Assembly: GCA_019359885.1 (NCBI GenBank)
Contig: JAHBCN010000192.1
Coordinates: 310,001 to 374,000, forward strand
Length of the DNA stretch: 64,000 bases
From: Listronotus oregonensis
Lineage: Eukaryota > Arthropoda > Insecta > Coleoptera > Curculionidae
Direction: 5' to 3'
Positions 37,001-49,094 of this stretch are shown piece by piece (position 1 is the first letter of the stretch; each line of letters opens with the position of its first letter). The notes beneath the pieces were generated by a model. That model did not search any database and had not been told where the DNA came from. It saw only the letters and a list, made by a program, of their open reading frames with translations. The translations under genes were made by a program, and so were the position numbers.

Positions 37001-38580
37001 ATGCCACGAAAATGTGTAAATATGGTGAATAACTTTTGTTATATTTGTGGTGAAATAAAATTTTTCTCACAGAAACGCAATCTGACGCCTCTTGTAAAGA
37101 CTGCCTCTCAGTATTATCTTAAATAGGACCAGGATAGTCTTGAACATATAGTTCAAGAGTTATTACACTGCGAGAATGGCTGAAAAAAAAGAAACGATCT
37201 ATGGCTTTCGCTGTGCCTATAATTTGGCGGGAGCCTACAAATCATACACATGACTGCTATTTCTGCCTGACTCCACCTATAAAGGCAGGATTTTCTATGA
37301 AGAAAAGAAGAACAGTTCAGTACCCGAATCTTCCATCTGCTATTCGACCCATTTCACATTCGGATAGTTTACCAGTTTCTACTCCACCCGAAAATTGTGT
37401 GTTTGAAGTAGAAAATAAAGACAATGTAGAACAAGAAGAACCAAACAAGCCTTCCACATTCCATGACCCTGATTTTGAGGGAACAGATGATAAACCGCAC
37501 AGACTGAGTCAAGCGGAATTGAGTGATCTCATTAGAGACCTTGGCCTGTCAAAGGAGAAGGCAAAAATTCTTGGGTCTCGACTACAGCAATGGAATCTTT
37601 TTCAAAGTGATGTGGGAATCTCACAGTACAGAAAACGTCACATGGAAGTGCTTCCCTTTTTTGGGAAGAAAAATAATTCTGTTGTGAATGAAGGCTATTC
37701 ATAGACTCCTTCAAGCTTAGTTTGAAAGCTGTGTTACTTCACAACGGGAACATTTTTTCATCTATTCCTGTTGGTCATGCTGTTCACATGAAGGAGACAT
37801 ATGCAAATATGACAGCTCTCTTGGACACAATTAAATATCATGAACACAAATGGAAAATCTGTGGTGATCTAAAATGCCATACTCTTAGGAATGCAACTGG
37901 GTTACACAAAGCATTGCTGCTTCTTATGTATGTGGGACAGTAGGGATAGGAAATTGCATTATATTACAGAAGACTGGCCTGCAAGAAATCTTCACCCTAG
38001 CGAGAAAAATGTCGTTGCCAAGCCTCTTGTGGACCCAAAAGACGTTTTTCTTCCACCCCTGCATATCAAGCTGGGTTTGATAAAAAACTTTGTCAAAGCT
38101 ATGAACCGAGAAGGGCGAGCCTTTAAGTACATAAGAGAGAAATTTTCGAAATTAAATGATGCAAAAGTTAAGGAAGGCATTTTTGTCGGACCACAAATAA
38201 GAGAACTTGTAAAGGACCAAGTTTTGGAGGAGACAGAAAAGGAAACTTGGGAAGCCTTCAAGGGTGTTGTTCATGGATTTTTAGGCAACAAAAGAGATGA
38301 CAACTAGAAGCATTTGGTGACAGTGTTCCTGCAAAAATACCGTAACCTTGGATGCAACATGTCCCTTAAGATCCATTTTCTCCACTTCCACCTAGTCCCT
38401 CCTTGTGGAGCTGTTAGTGATGAACATGGTGAGAGATTCCATAAAGACATTTCTGTTATGGAACAAAGATATCAGGACCGTTGGAATGAAGTAATACTTG
38501 CGGATTACTGTTGGTCTTTGTGTAGGGATTCTGCGGAACTCCATTACAAGAGGCAAGCTAAAAGACAACGAAGTCAATAG
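37001..38580 (+). pseudogene. Near-full-length multicopy intronless gene of unknown function
   Basis: Starts MPRKCVNMVNNFCYICGE, with a Cys pair that looks zinc-binding. From 37198 MAFAVPIIWREPTNHTHDCY then FCLTPPIKAGFSMKKRR is open to 37704. After frameshifts come LKAVLLHNGNIFSSIPVGHA and WKICGDLK, then TKHCCFLCMWDSRDRKLHY, VDPKDVFLPPLHIKLGLIKN, NFVKAMNREGRAFKYI, KEGIFVGPQIRELVKDQ, an in-frame TAG at 38305 and SDEHGERFHKDIS to TAG 38580. I recall similar uncharacterised genes in high copy in many arthropods and cnidarians. The conserved Asp in GDLK and Glu in SDExGERFH might be part of a DDE nuclease, but that is speculation. Stops and two or more frameshifts make this copy dead. A fragment lies at 5680. 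Confidence 0.75.
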
Positions 38581-38913
38581 GACACCACATGATTCTCTTC
38601 AGATACGACCATCTGCGAAGTATTTTTCCAGCAATTTAGAACTCTTAGTATGTAATTATTAGTTAAAAAAATCAAATGCCCTTTCATTGTTGTTAGCATG
38701 TATGTAATTAAAATGTATTCTTTTCTCTCAATCCGTTAATATGTAATCCTTCCACCTTGTGTATACATAGAAACTGGAGCTAATAAAATTTTTCATTGTC
38801 ATATTTGTTTTTCTCAACCCAAAATTTGTAGGAATTGCCTCATGAAGTGCTCAAAACATTCAAAAATAATTTTTTTATAATATTATAAAAAAACATCACA
38901 ATAAATTATCAAA

Positions 38914-39156
38914 CAAAAACAAAAGTGGGTACGAAACAAATTAGGAGTCGACAATTGTTTTTTAGATCGGTGCCAGCAAAGCTGAACGAAACGAAATATG
39001 CGATACAAAACTGAGTAAAGAGGACTTTTAACTTAACAACTTTTAATTTTTTTATATATTTGACGTTTGATGGGTTTTTTCTTAAATGCTGGCACCGACC
39101 TTTAAAAAAATTGTAATCCCTAATTTGTTTCGTACTTACTTTTGATTTTGTTTTTG
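38914..39156. mobile_element. MITE with ~65-bp TIRs
   Basis: CAAAAACAAAAGTGGGTACG, GAAACAAATTAGG and TCGGTGCCAGCA on the left are mirrored on the right (TGCTGGCACCGACC, CCTAATTTGTTTCGTACTTA). 243 bp, non-coding. Confidence 0.8.
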
Positions 39157-41159
39157 TAATGTATTGTAGATAAAATATTATTTTAAAATTTTATTTTTTT
39201 TTTTTTTGAAACGATTTAATGTTTTTAAATTACCATATTGCAATTTTTAGTTAAATTAATATTTGAATTGTAATAAGAATTATAGAAATTCTGAGATCGT
39301 CTTTTTTAGTTTTGACGTAATTTCATAAGTGACATTATATGGTGTGAATGGTATATTTATTATTCTAAAAATAAAAAGGGGCGGTGTGTTAGTTAATTTT
39401 AAGTTTTTCCGAAAATATTTTAGCATTAAGCACAGATAACCATTTATTGTTTAAATAAACCGATATTGATGATAAATAATTACCTTTATTTAAAAATATG
39501 TATTTGCTATGTTTTATTTTACGTTTTTTTGAAATTTTTTTTTTGCTGAAATACTAAAAGCGGTTCAGTTTATTCTGTGGTTGTTATCAAATCCGTGTTG
39601 ACAGATTTTGGATTTGTGAAATTCCGTGTTTTTAATTTATGTTCGATGTCCTTTAATGCGCTTGGCTAATGGTCTGGAAGTTTTACCTACATAAAACTTA
39701 TTTCATTTACTAGCGACCTCAAACTCTCAAACGCATTCTAAAAAAAAATTGGTTCATTTTGGCATCTTTATAATTTGTTAAAAACTATAATTTTTTTAAA
39801 AAGCAAATTAAATAGTGAGTAACCAGGTTTAATAAATTTTTGAACGAATGCAATACATTTTTTGTTCTCATGTTTTTCTTAAATGAAAATTAATAATCAA
39901 TTTCAATCAATTTCAAAACACTTTATTATTTTCTATAGTATATACATTATACATCTACAGGTAGTATGTGACGTTTTCTTGTCACGGGTAGGACTTCCAG
40001 CCGCTGACAAGAACAGGACCCGGCCAAGGCACAGGGGCGCAGTTGGAGGCGCCAGCAGCAGAATGCATAATTGCTATTTGAATCTTTTAGCATTATTCCG
40101 TGAGACCTTATAATGCATTGAGCGTTTGCTTTTTGTTCTAAAATAGTTTGTTGCATATATGTTATAATTTTTAAAATTGCTTTATGTTTCTGTAGAAAAA
40201 ATTTAGGCAAAAAAACCTACTTCCCTATAAACATTGAATACTGGAAAATGAATGGCCCAATATACTTTTTCATTTAATTATTTAACTGCCCATTGACACA
40301 ATATATGTTGGTGCCAACATCGGCCCTTACTGCGTTTGGCACACCGGCCCATCGACACTTATCAGTCAGTTTTCCAATACTTCTACATGTTGGCCATATG
40401 ATATATTTATGGAGGCCCACTGTTGAAAAACCATTGGGGTGTTAACGATATAGTAACTAATATTTACCGATGTTTCATTTAGGGCCACTGGGGGAAAATC
40501 ATTGGGATTGGGATTGAAAATAGTAACTAATATTTATCGTGTTTCATTTAGGCTTACTGTTGGAACACCACTGGAAAACCAAATTAAATAAAAATGTAAA
40601 AATTTAGATTTTTATTTAAAAAAATATGAATACATAAAAAACTATAATATATTGCCTTGAGCACAACAAGACAAACGAGGCACTTATATAACAATGTGAT
40701 TTGCAGATGAATTTAAAATGTCATAAAATAGTCTAACTACAAAAATACGAAACAAAGTCAGAATTATCATAACAGCAAATAATAATACGAAATATAATAA
40801 TAACAAAGATTCTAAAACTATAAAATATCACCATAATATACTTTTCATTTGCCAAAACACCAAAAAACAAAACACAAAAACTGCCGAAAAACGGTACAAA
40901 CTTTTCGATCACGTCATCCCTAATCATTCACAAAAATTACCAAGCTTCTGAAAAAGTTTGATACTGACAGGTACTGAGTAGACATAACTGCAATTTATGT
41001 GTTTTGTTCTTCATTTATTCTACATACATTCTTTTTCTCATTCACTCACACATTCGCATGCTGCTTTCATACTTTATTTTATTGGCTTGTTTAATTTGGA
41101 GTTATTGATGATAGGGGGTTTGGTAGATGGGAAGTCGGCGATAAATTAGTTTATGGGTG
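39157..41159. other. AT-rich stretch with a small GC island
   Basis: 39970-40065 is GC-rich (GACCCGGCCAAGGCACAGGG) and open on both strands, but I recognise no protein. At 40440-40560 an ~85-bp unit containing AATAGTAACTAATATTTA and TGTTTCATTTAGG is present twice. The rest is featureless. Confidence 0.45.
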
Positions 41160-41834
41160 GGCTCGATTAAAACGCTGCGTTGTTTATCTGACAGCTTAAA
41201 ATAGGTAAGAATATGAGTAATGCAGTTTTTCGGCAATAACTCGATAACTAATTAAGATATCGAAATTCGGTTTTCACCAGTTTCTTTACTTTTTTATGCT
41301 CTTTTTAATGGGCTTATAAAAATAATACCATTGTATTTAAATTTTTAGAAAAAAATGACAAAATTTATAACTTTGACACAAATCAGTCTCTGGGGATAAA
41401 ACAAAATAATAAATTTATTATACCAATATTTTATCTTAAGCCCTGGTAAAAGCTCTTTTAAACGAAACCTAGTTCATCAAAATCGGTTAAGCCGAAACAA
41501 AATTATTCAATTTCTTTCAAATGTATATTCGCTCTTCCCCCTCCCTATATTTGACAGGTTACGGAAAAACGCCTAAAAGAAAAAAGTTTCCTTATTTTAC
41601 ATAGTTTGTAAGAAAACTATCAACGACATAAATTAATATAGCATATTTTTAAATAATCCGTGTTTTTAATTTTGTTTTTAGTTTTATGCCCTCTAGGGGC
41701 AGAACTAGAAACTTGAAAATAATTTCCAGCATTTTCTCGAGGCCGATTTTATTATAAATATTTTTTTCCGAAAGCTATGCGATGAAGGGTTCTCGAGATA
41801 TCGCCGGAGGACGACCTTATCAGGACACCATGTA
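41160..41834. mobile_element. Element D copy 1, right part
   Basis: Starts within the family's loop (AACGCTGCGTTGTTTAT) and runs through ACAAATCAGTCTCTGGGGAT, ATATTTGACAGGTTA and GCCCTCTAGGGGCAGAACTA to GGAGGACGACCTTATCAGGA and CACCATGTA. Compared with copy 2 (43148-44230) the left arm is missing. Confidence 0.75.
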
Positions 41835-42509
41835 TATATTTTTTGCCAGCCAACACGTGGGTGGCTGTTTTTTAATCATGTTGTTCGTATTTTTAAAGTC
41901 TATTATAGAAAACTACGAAATCGAGGCCAAACATAAACACTATTTAAGTTAATTCCTCGCAACATAAAAAATTGATGTATGATACAGAACAATCATAATA
42001 ACAAATTTAGAAGAATGGTATTTTATTTCGTCTTAGCACAGTAATTGGCTTATTAGTTGTCAATGCACTGACACCAAAGACAAATAGGGACTAGTTTGTT
42101 TAATTTTTTACTTCGTCATATTTATAACTCTAATTGTATTAAGTAATAGTTCATTAAGTAACACCTTAGCCATTGTAATAGTAGTAATAATTCTACTTTC
42201 CCAAAGCTTTTCTTGCGATTATCTTATTTTGCAACCTTTTTATCAGTATATTTTTCATTTGCATAATAACACTAAGTAGGCATCTAATTTGCAAAGTAGT
42301 TTTTTATTTACCCATTTGCACAACATTAAATACATAAAAGGATAAGTTGTATTAACCTAAAATAAAAAAGAAAGATAAAATTAATAGTTTTTGTTAGAAG
42401 ACATGAATGAAATAGTTCCTCAGCAGAGCCAAAGTGAGATTTCATAAAATCGTGATTATTTATAAGTTAATTAACAATAAAAATAATTTAGTTCTAAAAT
42501 CTAAAAAAA

Positions 42510-42870
42510 GGTGTTATGTCCACCCATGGTCTTGTTAAAGAAGCCCGATTCCCTCAATTTCGTCTAGTAGAATTCTGCCAAGATGTTTATGCGGAAAAGA
42601 GTTTCCGATCTGTATGTTTCCAAACAATATGTATTTTTTTGTATGTCAGTGCATTTCAGTCGTATATTATGTGTGAGGGTGTTTCCTCCACCCTCTGCAA
42701 AATCTGCATATATATACCTTTGTTAACCAGATGACGCATGCCAATGATCCAGATGAACCAGCTCTTGCTGGAAATCTGCTTTCTCATTGCCTTCTATTCC
42801 CAAGTGTCCAGGATGATAGGGGAGTTTTATTCTGTTGTTTTTGACGACACATTATTTTAGATCGTGCTGG
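42510..42870 (-). pseudogene. Non-LTR retrotransposon ORF2 C-terminus (RNase H end)
   Basis: Minus strand encodes PGHLGIEGNEKADF at about 42773-42813, the last RNase H motif with its catalytic Asp. It is followed by a Cys-rich ICRFCRGWRKHPHT and, further on, LGRILLDEIEGIGLL, the order seen at the end of R1/Jockey-type ORF2 proteins. Frameshifted and without the rest of ORF2. It lies between the two element D copies. Confidence 0.6.
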
Positions 42871-43147
42871 CAGTGAAAAGCTGAAAATGATCCTGGGCGT
42901 TGCTCCAAATACAACAGCGCCGCCTCTGGAAAATAACATAGGTGTTCCCTTTGTTCCTATGTCAGGATCGTAGCTGACTTTATATGGTTCATCAAGTTAT
43001 AGACCACTGTCATGTGATCTGATCTCATTTTCAAGAGCTGTTCTTCGATGACTTCGTTGCTATTGCGTAACAATAATTCCTAGGATATTGTTTCCGCGTC
43101 GCGTAGTGTTTATCGCTTGTGTTGATGACCTCCGTGTTAATTATTAT

Positions 43148-44230
43148 ACAGGGTGTCCTGATAAGGTCGTCCTCCGGCGATATCTCGAGGACCCTTCATC
43201 GCATAGCTTTCGAAAAAAAAATATTTATAGCAAAATCGACCTCGAGAAAATGCTGGAAATTATTTTCAAGTTTCTAATTCTGCCGCTAGAGGGCGTAATA
43301 CGAAGAACAAAATTAAAAACACGGATTATTTAAAAATATATTATAATAACATGTGTCGTTAATAGTTTTTTTACAAACTATGTAAAATAAGGAAACTTTT
43401 TTCTTTTAAGCGTTTTTCCCTAATCTGTCAAATATAGGGAGGGGGGAGGAGCCAATGTACATTAAAAAAATTACTTTGTTTCGGCTTAACCGATTTTGAT
43501 AAACTATGTTTCGTTTGAAAGAGCTTTTACCAGGGCTTAAGATAAAATAATATTGGTATAATAAATTTATTTTTTTGTAGGCACTTTCGATAAAAACGCC
43601 GCGTTGTTTATTTCACAGCTTAAAATAGGGAAAGATACCAGTATTGCAGTTTTTCGACAATAACTCGAGAATTAATTAAGATATCGATATGCGGTTTTCA
43701 CCGGTTTCTTTAATTTTTTATGCTCTTTTTAATGGGTTTATAATAATAAAATTTAAATACCACTGTATTTAAATTTTTCGAAAAAAATGACAAAATTTAT
43801 AACTTTGACACAAATCAGTCTCTGGAGATAAAACAAAAAAATAAATTTATTATACCAATATTTCATCTTAAGCCCTGGTAAAAGCTCGTTTGAACGAAAC
43901 CTAGTTTTTCAATATCGGTTAAGCCGAAACAAAGTTATTCAATTTTTTTCAAATGTACATTCGCTCCTTCTCCCTCTCTATATTTGACAGGTTAGGGAAA
44001 AACGCTTAAAAGAAAAAAAATTCCCTATTTTACATAGTTTGTAAGAAAACTATAAACGACAAAAGTTAATTTGGCATATTTTTAAATAACCCGTGTTTTT
44101 AATTTTGTTCTTAGTTTTACGCCCTCTAGCGGTAGAATTAGAAACTTGAAAATAATTTCCAGCATTTTCTTGAGGTCGATTTTGCTATAAATATTTTTTT
44201 CCGAAAGCAATGCGATGAAGGGTTCTCGAG
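43148..44230. mobile_element. Element D copy 2, TACAGGGTG-ended long palindrome
   Basis: Left arm from TACAGGGTGTCCTGATAAGG through AGAGGGCGTAATACGAAGAA to CAGGGCTTAAGATAAAATAA (43148-43565). A loop contains AACGCCGCGTTGTTTAT, then the mirrored right arm runs from CCTGGTAAAAGCTC (near 43874) to GCGATGAAGGGTTCTCGAG (about 44230). The last ~50 bases of the right arm, including the terminal CACCCTGTA, are missing. Arms of ~400 bases, non-coding. Confidence 0.8.
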
Positions 44231-44634
44231 TTCTCATTGCGAAAGATGGTTTCCATAGTCATAGAAGGTGTGTTTCTACGGCTATACTAAGAGGCATCTT
44301 GTGTCAACTAATGTGTAATAAACAGGGACAACAACGCAGATTCACAAAACTAAAAATATCACTGGCGTGTTTATATGTTGGTAACATAATATTATACTAG
44401 TGTACACACATGCCACTGATGAAGGAATTAAATGTTTATTTAAACTAAAACATGCTCTATAATAAGCACTGTAAACATTACAAGTTTAAGAAAATGAAGA
44501 CTCTCGATTTCCCGTTAATTACAAAAACTGTTATTCTGAAAAGGATACATTTTTCGACATATTATGTTTAATAAACGTTTTTTGCGGAAGCACCTGGTGA
44601 GTCACCCTTATAAATATTTTATATTACCTAGAAA

Positions 44635-46116
44635 CAGGCCCGTATTTAGGCGGTGGCGAGATGGGCGCCCGCCAAGGGCGCAGCTACCGGGGGGGGGCGC
44701 AAAATCAGCCATGAAATTTTTTTTATCAGTTGTCAGTACCGTAGTAATATTATTATTAATTTTTATTGACAAAATTTATGAAATAAATAAATAACAATAA
44801 AACAATTTTATAACAATTTTTTTTAAATTTAGAAACTTAATTTAATTATTTTTAATATACTTAGACTGAAAAAATGTATAAATTATATTAATAAAACATC
44901 AATTTATCCTAATACCTACAGCGAAAATGTAACTTTTTGTTTTTTTGTTAAATATTTAAGCTGCGGATAAACTGGTATTTTATAAATTGAGGGCAGCACT
45001 AGTTCTGTATTGTGGATGTGATTCTGCATTGTGCCAGGAATAACTTACCCTTAAGGGGAGGTTCCGACTCAGTGATAAGAACTGTGGCGTATTTTTAAGT
45101 ACATTGTTAAAAGTGGAAAATATGTAACAAGCCATTTTTTACCTCTAATTCCAAATGAGCTCATATACCTTATGGGAAATAAAGTTTGAGCTGAAATACT
45201 GAAGAATGTAAGAAGTGCCAAGTATTTTCCATTATGTTTGACTGCACCCCAGACACAGCACATGAGTAAAATAATCAGATATGTTACTATTAAGAGTGGG
45301 AAATGCTCAGTTGAAGAAAGCTTTGTAGACTTCATCATAAGTCACCAGAAAAGTGAAAAAGGGTTATCGCAAGAAATTTTGCAAAAACTTAACACTGACA
45401 AATTGGACTTTCGGAACTGTCGCGCTTAAGGATTTGACAATGGTTTAAACATGGCAGAAAAAAACGAAGGTGTTCAAGCTCATATATCCCAAATTAATGA
45501 CCTCGCTAAATTTGTACCTTGTGCAGCACACAGTCTCAACCTCAACCCGTAGAAGTGTCAGTCATGATGCTAAGTTTATTTGAAAAAGTGTTAGTTTTTT
45601 TAAATTTTTTAGTAGCTCTACCTTAAGATGGGAGGCTTTGCTTGGAGCTTTTAAAACAACCCTGAAAAGACATTGCAATACAAGATAGTCCTGCCTGCTA
45701 TGCACAGTATTTTTCTAACTACGATTTTATTGTTGAGAAAACTTATTCTAAGTTTAATCATCCGCAAAAAAGGATGTATAGTTAATTTACATTCCACTTT
45801 TTTTAGACAGATACAAACAGTTGTTTTATGTAAATCATGTCTTTTTCAAATGGTAGGCTAATATTTTCATATAAAGAAAATATAAGAATTTGACTCAAAT
45901 TTCACCACAAAATTGGTATTTAAAAAAAAAACTAAATTCTCTGATTAAAAAACTTTAAACCTACAACTTTGCCCCAAAATTTCCGGGAAAAACTCCCGAA
46001 CTCACCGTTTTCGTTGTGGGGTATTCTATACTCCTCAAATCACCCGGTGTGTGTGGAGGGGGGGGCGCAAATGTTAAGCCCCGCCAAGGGCGCGGCCATA
46101 CCTAGATACGGCCCTG
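44635..46116 (+). mobile_element. hAT transposon (ZMYM1-like) with perfect 8-bp TSD
   Basis: Ends CAGGCCCGTATTTAGGCGGT and (reverse complement) CAGGGCCGTATCTAGGTATG, with sub-terminal G-runs beside GGGCGC on both sides. The target duplication CCTAGAAA is exact at 44627-44634 and 46117-46124. Removing the element joins TTACCTAGAAA to CACCCTGTATATG, so it landed beside the end of a TACAGGGTG-type element. Confidence 0.92.
45030..45560 (+). pseudogene. hAT (ZMYM1-like) transposase relic
   Basis: In mixed frames: NELIYLMGNKV at about 45150, AEILKNVRSAKYF, then KIIRYVTIKSGKCSVEESFV and DFIISHQKSEKGLSQEILQK with DKLDFRNCRA. The next stretch reads NGLNMAEKNEGVQAHISQIN and CAAHSLNLNP. These blocks match the catalytic core of hAT transposases annotated as ZMYM1-like. 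The first Asp block (family VDSTPD) corresponds to FDCTPDTAHE in another frame, and CAAHSLNL corresponds to the later conserved block. The C-terminal dimerisation (hATC) region is absent. Confidence 0.85.
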
Positions 46117-46124
46117 CCTAGAAA

Positions 46125-46936
46125 CACCCTGTATATGTGCCTGTGCTCTCCTAACTTTATTATTTCTATTACTTTTTTTAAACGAAATGTTTTTTTTGTT
46201 GGCATGCACGGGTATATTAATTGATTAATTAAAAAATTGGTAATTAATTTTTCAAAATCAAACTTTTTAATCGCAACGACAAGTTATTTATACAAATTGT
46301 ATCGTTTATCAAAGGTAAATAGGTATATTAAATCTCCTAAAAAAATAATTACTACTGTTTCAAATATATATCGGAAGTATTTAAAAAGGGCACCATAGAA
46401 TTAAAATAATGACCACATTTCCAAATAAGGGAGCAGAAAATCAATTCACCAATTGAAGGCCGACATTTTTGTTTTTTTGAATGAATTAACTTCGGTGAAT
46501 TGGTTTAGGTGAATGTTTAAAAAAACGGTATGACAATAGAATAATAAGATTAAATCATTCTGAGATCTTAAATGTCATTAACATTATAATAAATACTTTA
46601 TCATATATCATCAAGGTAAAAAGGGTAAAACAAATTAAATCTCATCATTGAGATTTTGTTAATAATGGAAAATATAGCAAAATTATATATAATGCTTAAT
46701 TAAATTTTTGAAATTTTAAATATATTTTATATAATTTATTCCCTGTTTTCTTCTTTTCTAACGAAAACCATAGGTAAAACCAGTGCACACTAAGTCTATT
46801 TTTATCCTTTATTATCTTTATAAGTCAAAAAAAGGACACCGATACACTCCGTAAGTACTCGTTTTACCAATGGTTTTCGCTATTGGTGGATTAGAATTGT
46901 CAGGTCAGGAATATCCTGACCTGTAACAGACTGAGA
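46125..46936. other. AT-rich stretch, no gene
   Basis: CACCCTGTATA at the start is a transposon end. A 23-base inverted repeat (CAGGTCAGGA, ATA, TCCTGACCTG) at 46899-46921 sits just before the retrotransposon relic. Nothing else recognised. Confidence 0.45.
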
Positions 46937-47905
46937 ATGCCCTCAGACATAATGCCTACAGCAACCAATTACAACCGGCCCTACAGTGTAGTCTACCCAC
47001 AAAGGGAGGACTGGAGTCGAAAAACGACCGATCTGCTCCGGGCTAACATCTGTTGGTACACCGATGGCTCCAAAACCAAGGACGGTGTTGGAGCTGGAAT
47101 ATATGGACAGAGGCCGAGGGCAAAGTTTTCCTTTAGCCTGGGCACTCTCGCAACCATATTTCAAGCGGAGGTATTTGCTATTGAGATGTGTCCTAGATCG
47201 CTGGTTGATCGGCACTGCACACGTAAGACAGTTAAAATATTCTCCGATAGTCAAGCAGCTCTTCAGGCTCTTAAATCCAGCCGGTGCAATTCGAAAACCG
47301 TCTGGAGTTGCAAGGATGCGCTGACAAACTGGGTCAAAACAATAAGGTTACACTACTGTGGATACCTGGACACACCAGCCTAGAGGGTAATGAATCCGTA
47401 GACCTCCTTGCCAAAAGGGCCGGAACCGGTCATCGGTATATCTTATGGAATGGCCAAGCAGTTTATATCAGCTTGGACACAAAGAGAAAATCTTCGGTAC
47501 TGGCATGGACTTCCAGGTCTCAGACACTCGAAGGCCTTTATAAGCCCACCGAACCAACAATGTACTGTCAAACTACTGGAGCAATCAAGGGTACACCTTA
47601 AAACTCTAGTGGAACTGTACACGGGACACTGCAGATTAAATTACCACATGGCCTAGCGGAAGACGCCGAGTGCCGCATGTGCATGGAGGGGGATGAATCG
47701 GCAGAACACACTGTGTTCGTGCCTAGCAATGGCACGACTGAGATTCGCAATCCTCGGCAATGACACCTTGTTGCCGGGGGAGGTGAAAGATCTCTCTCCC
47801 AACAGGATTATCAGATTTATTAGGAGTCTGGACCTGGTGGGAGAAATATAAAAGGGTGTGAGCCACAATAAACCGATCGGTCGCGGTGGAAGGGTGTTAT
47901 ACCCA
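46937..47905 (+). pseudogene. Non-LTR retrotransposon ORF2, RNase H to 3' end
   Basis: RNase H domain with its acidic residues: CWYTDGSKTKDGVGAGIYG (Asp), TIFQAEVFAIEMC (Glu), VKIFSDSQAALQALKSS (Asp), then, after a +1 shift near 47335, VTLLWIPGHTSLEGNESVDL (Asp) and LAKRAGTG. It is followed by ISYGMAKQFISAWTQREN, VELYTGHCRLNYHM and, after another shift, a CRMCMEGDESAEHTVF zinc-knuckle-like block. The tail LPGEVKDLSPNRIIRFIRSL and GTGAGCCACAATAAACCGAT-type 3' UTR follow. The element is 5'-truncated (no endonuclease or RT), as is usual for non-LTR copies. R1- or Jockey-type by domain order. Confidence 0.85.
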
Positions 47906-48063
47906 CTCACTTTGAACCTACCTACCGACCTATGCCTCTTCCTAATTTTAAAATAATTGTGTATTTGCCAAGGTATTTGTGATGCTAATGTTAAAGACAT
48001 AAACCGTAAACGAAAAAGTGCCCAATTTTACCCCTACTAAACTTATATCTTTAGTAGAGATAA

Positions 48064-48392
48064 ATGGATAAAACCATTTTCATAAGGAAAAGTGATAAAG
48101 GTGCGCTGGCCGAAGCGGGTAAATCCGTTTCGAAAGATGCCCCTAAAGTTACGAGCACCGGTTTTACGGGGAGGGGTAAATCCATCCCCAACAAACAGGT
48201 GCTTGGGGAGGGTACTCATCCAGAAGCCCTGGACGTCTACCACAGGCCGGATATACGGCCTCAGTGGAACAAGGACCTGGTAGCTACCCACGTCACTATA
48301 CCTGGAAAAGAGGGCATGATGGATTTAATCGTCTGCTTGTCAAACTTTCCAGGAAAGAGCAAATAATATGCTCGTGTTCGGTAGCGCACGAC
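48064..48392 (+). pseudogene. Second non-LTR relic: endonuclease-like piece and start of tail
   Basis: The open frame 48064-48366 ends with DLVATHVTIPGKEGMMDLIV then CLSNFPGKSK, which resembles part of the APE-type endonuclease of non-LTR ORF2. Its N-terminal part (KSDKGALAEAGKSVSKDAPK, EGTHPEALDVYHRPDIRPQW) I do not recognise. Straight after it, CTCGTGTTCGGTAGCGCACGAC matches the tail of the 46937 copy (near 47712). RT and RNase H are therefore deleted. The tail is split by the Harbinger insertion and resumes at 49352. Confidence 0.5.
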
Positions 48393-48678
48393 TAAAGGCG
48401 GTGACTGACTTGTAACTAAACGTTGTAATGTAACATGTTACACATCCAACATTCAGGCAGTGAATACAGAAAACTGAGCCGTTTGCGGCGAGCTGCTCAC
48501 GCTCGCCGCTGCTCCAACGGGTGGTCGGTTTTTTCGCGAATCCCTTTGAAGTGTTCGGCGCTAGTCAATCAGTGAATCAGTTTGTTCGTTGCGAGCGTAT
48601 GGAAAGTCGTGGTTTTTTCTTATTTTATTATTAAAATTAAATTAATTTTCTGAGGTTTTGCATTTTGTGTGCATCAGG

Positions 48679-48840
48679 ATGCAGTGGGATCGTGAGAAAA
48701 TTCTGCTTTTTATTGACAGATATAAAAAAGCAAATCTTTGGGATCCCCGTCATAAGGATTAACTTTAACAAATTAAAAAAAATGACGCATGATAGGAAAT
48801 GGCGGATGGAATGGGGATAGATGAAGAAGAATGTAAAACA
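48679..48840 (+). pseudogene. Harbinger MADF (Myb/SANT-like) protein fragment
   Basis: MQWDREKILLFIDRYKKANL then WDPRHKD and TAA at 48760-48762. The next frame continues the domain with FNKIKKNDA and MADGMGIDEEECK. This is the N-terminal MADF DNA-binding domain of the accessory protein of PIF/Harbinger elements. Broken by a stop or frameshift and truncated. Confidence 0.75.
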
Positions 48841-48842
48841 AA

Positions 48843-49094
48843 TTAACAGCCTATACTGGAGTCGCTTAGAACAAAGTTAGCTAAAACGAAAAAAAGCAGC
48901 AGAACTTTCGTTACTGTTATCGCCTTTTTAAAGGAAGTGTCTGCTTTAGCCACTTTTGGTCCGATCAAGTTAACCAGGAGTTCAAAATCTGTTTCACTCA
49001 TTCGAATGAAGTTTTTGTATTGGCCTGTGAATTCTTGATTTTTGAGAATGCTTAATAAAGTCTGTCCGCCGTTTTGTTGTCTGCTTCTGTACAA
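48843..49094 (-). pseudogene. Harbinger transposase (HARBI1-like), N-terminal fragment
   Basis: Reads QEFTGQYKNFIRMSETDFEL then LVNLIGPKVAKADTSFKKAI, the conserved N-terminal region before the DDE nuclease of HARBI1-type transposases. It then degenerates into SSIGC. The entire catalytic domain is missing. It converges with the MADF fragment. Confidence 0.8.

Noticed and set aside
37992..38261. 89-aa minus-strand open frame
   Set aside because: Antisense shadow of the multicopy gene at 37001-38580.
39947..40210. 87-aa minus-strand open frame over a GC island
   Set aside because: No motif recognised; supported only by the GC-rich patch and its + strand frame is equally open.
45069..45338. 89-aa minus-strand open frame
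   Set aside because: Antisense shadow of the hAT transposase relic.
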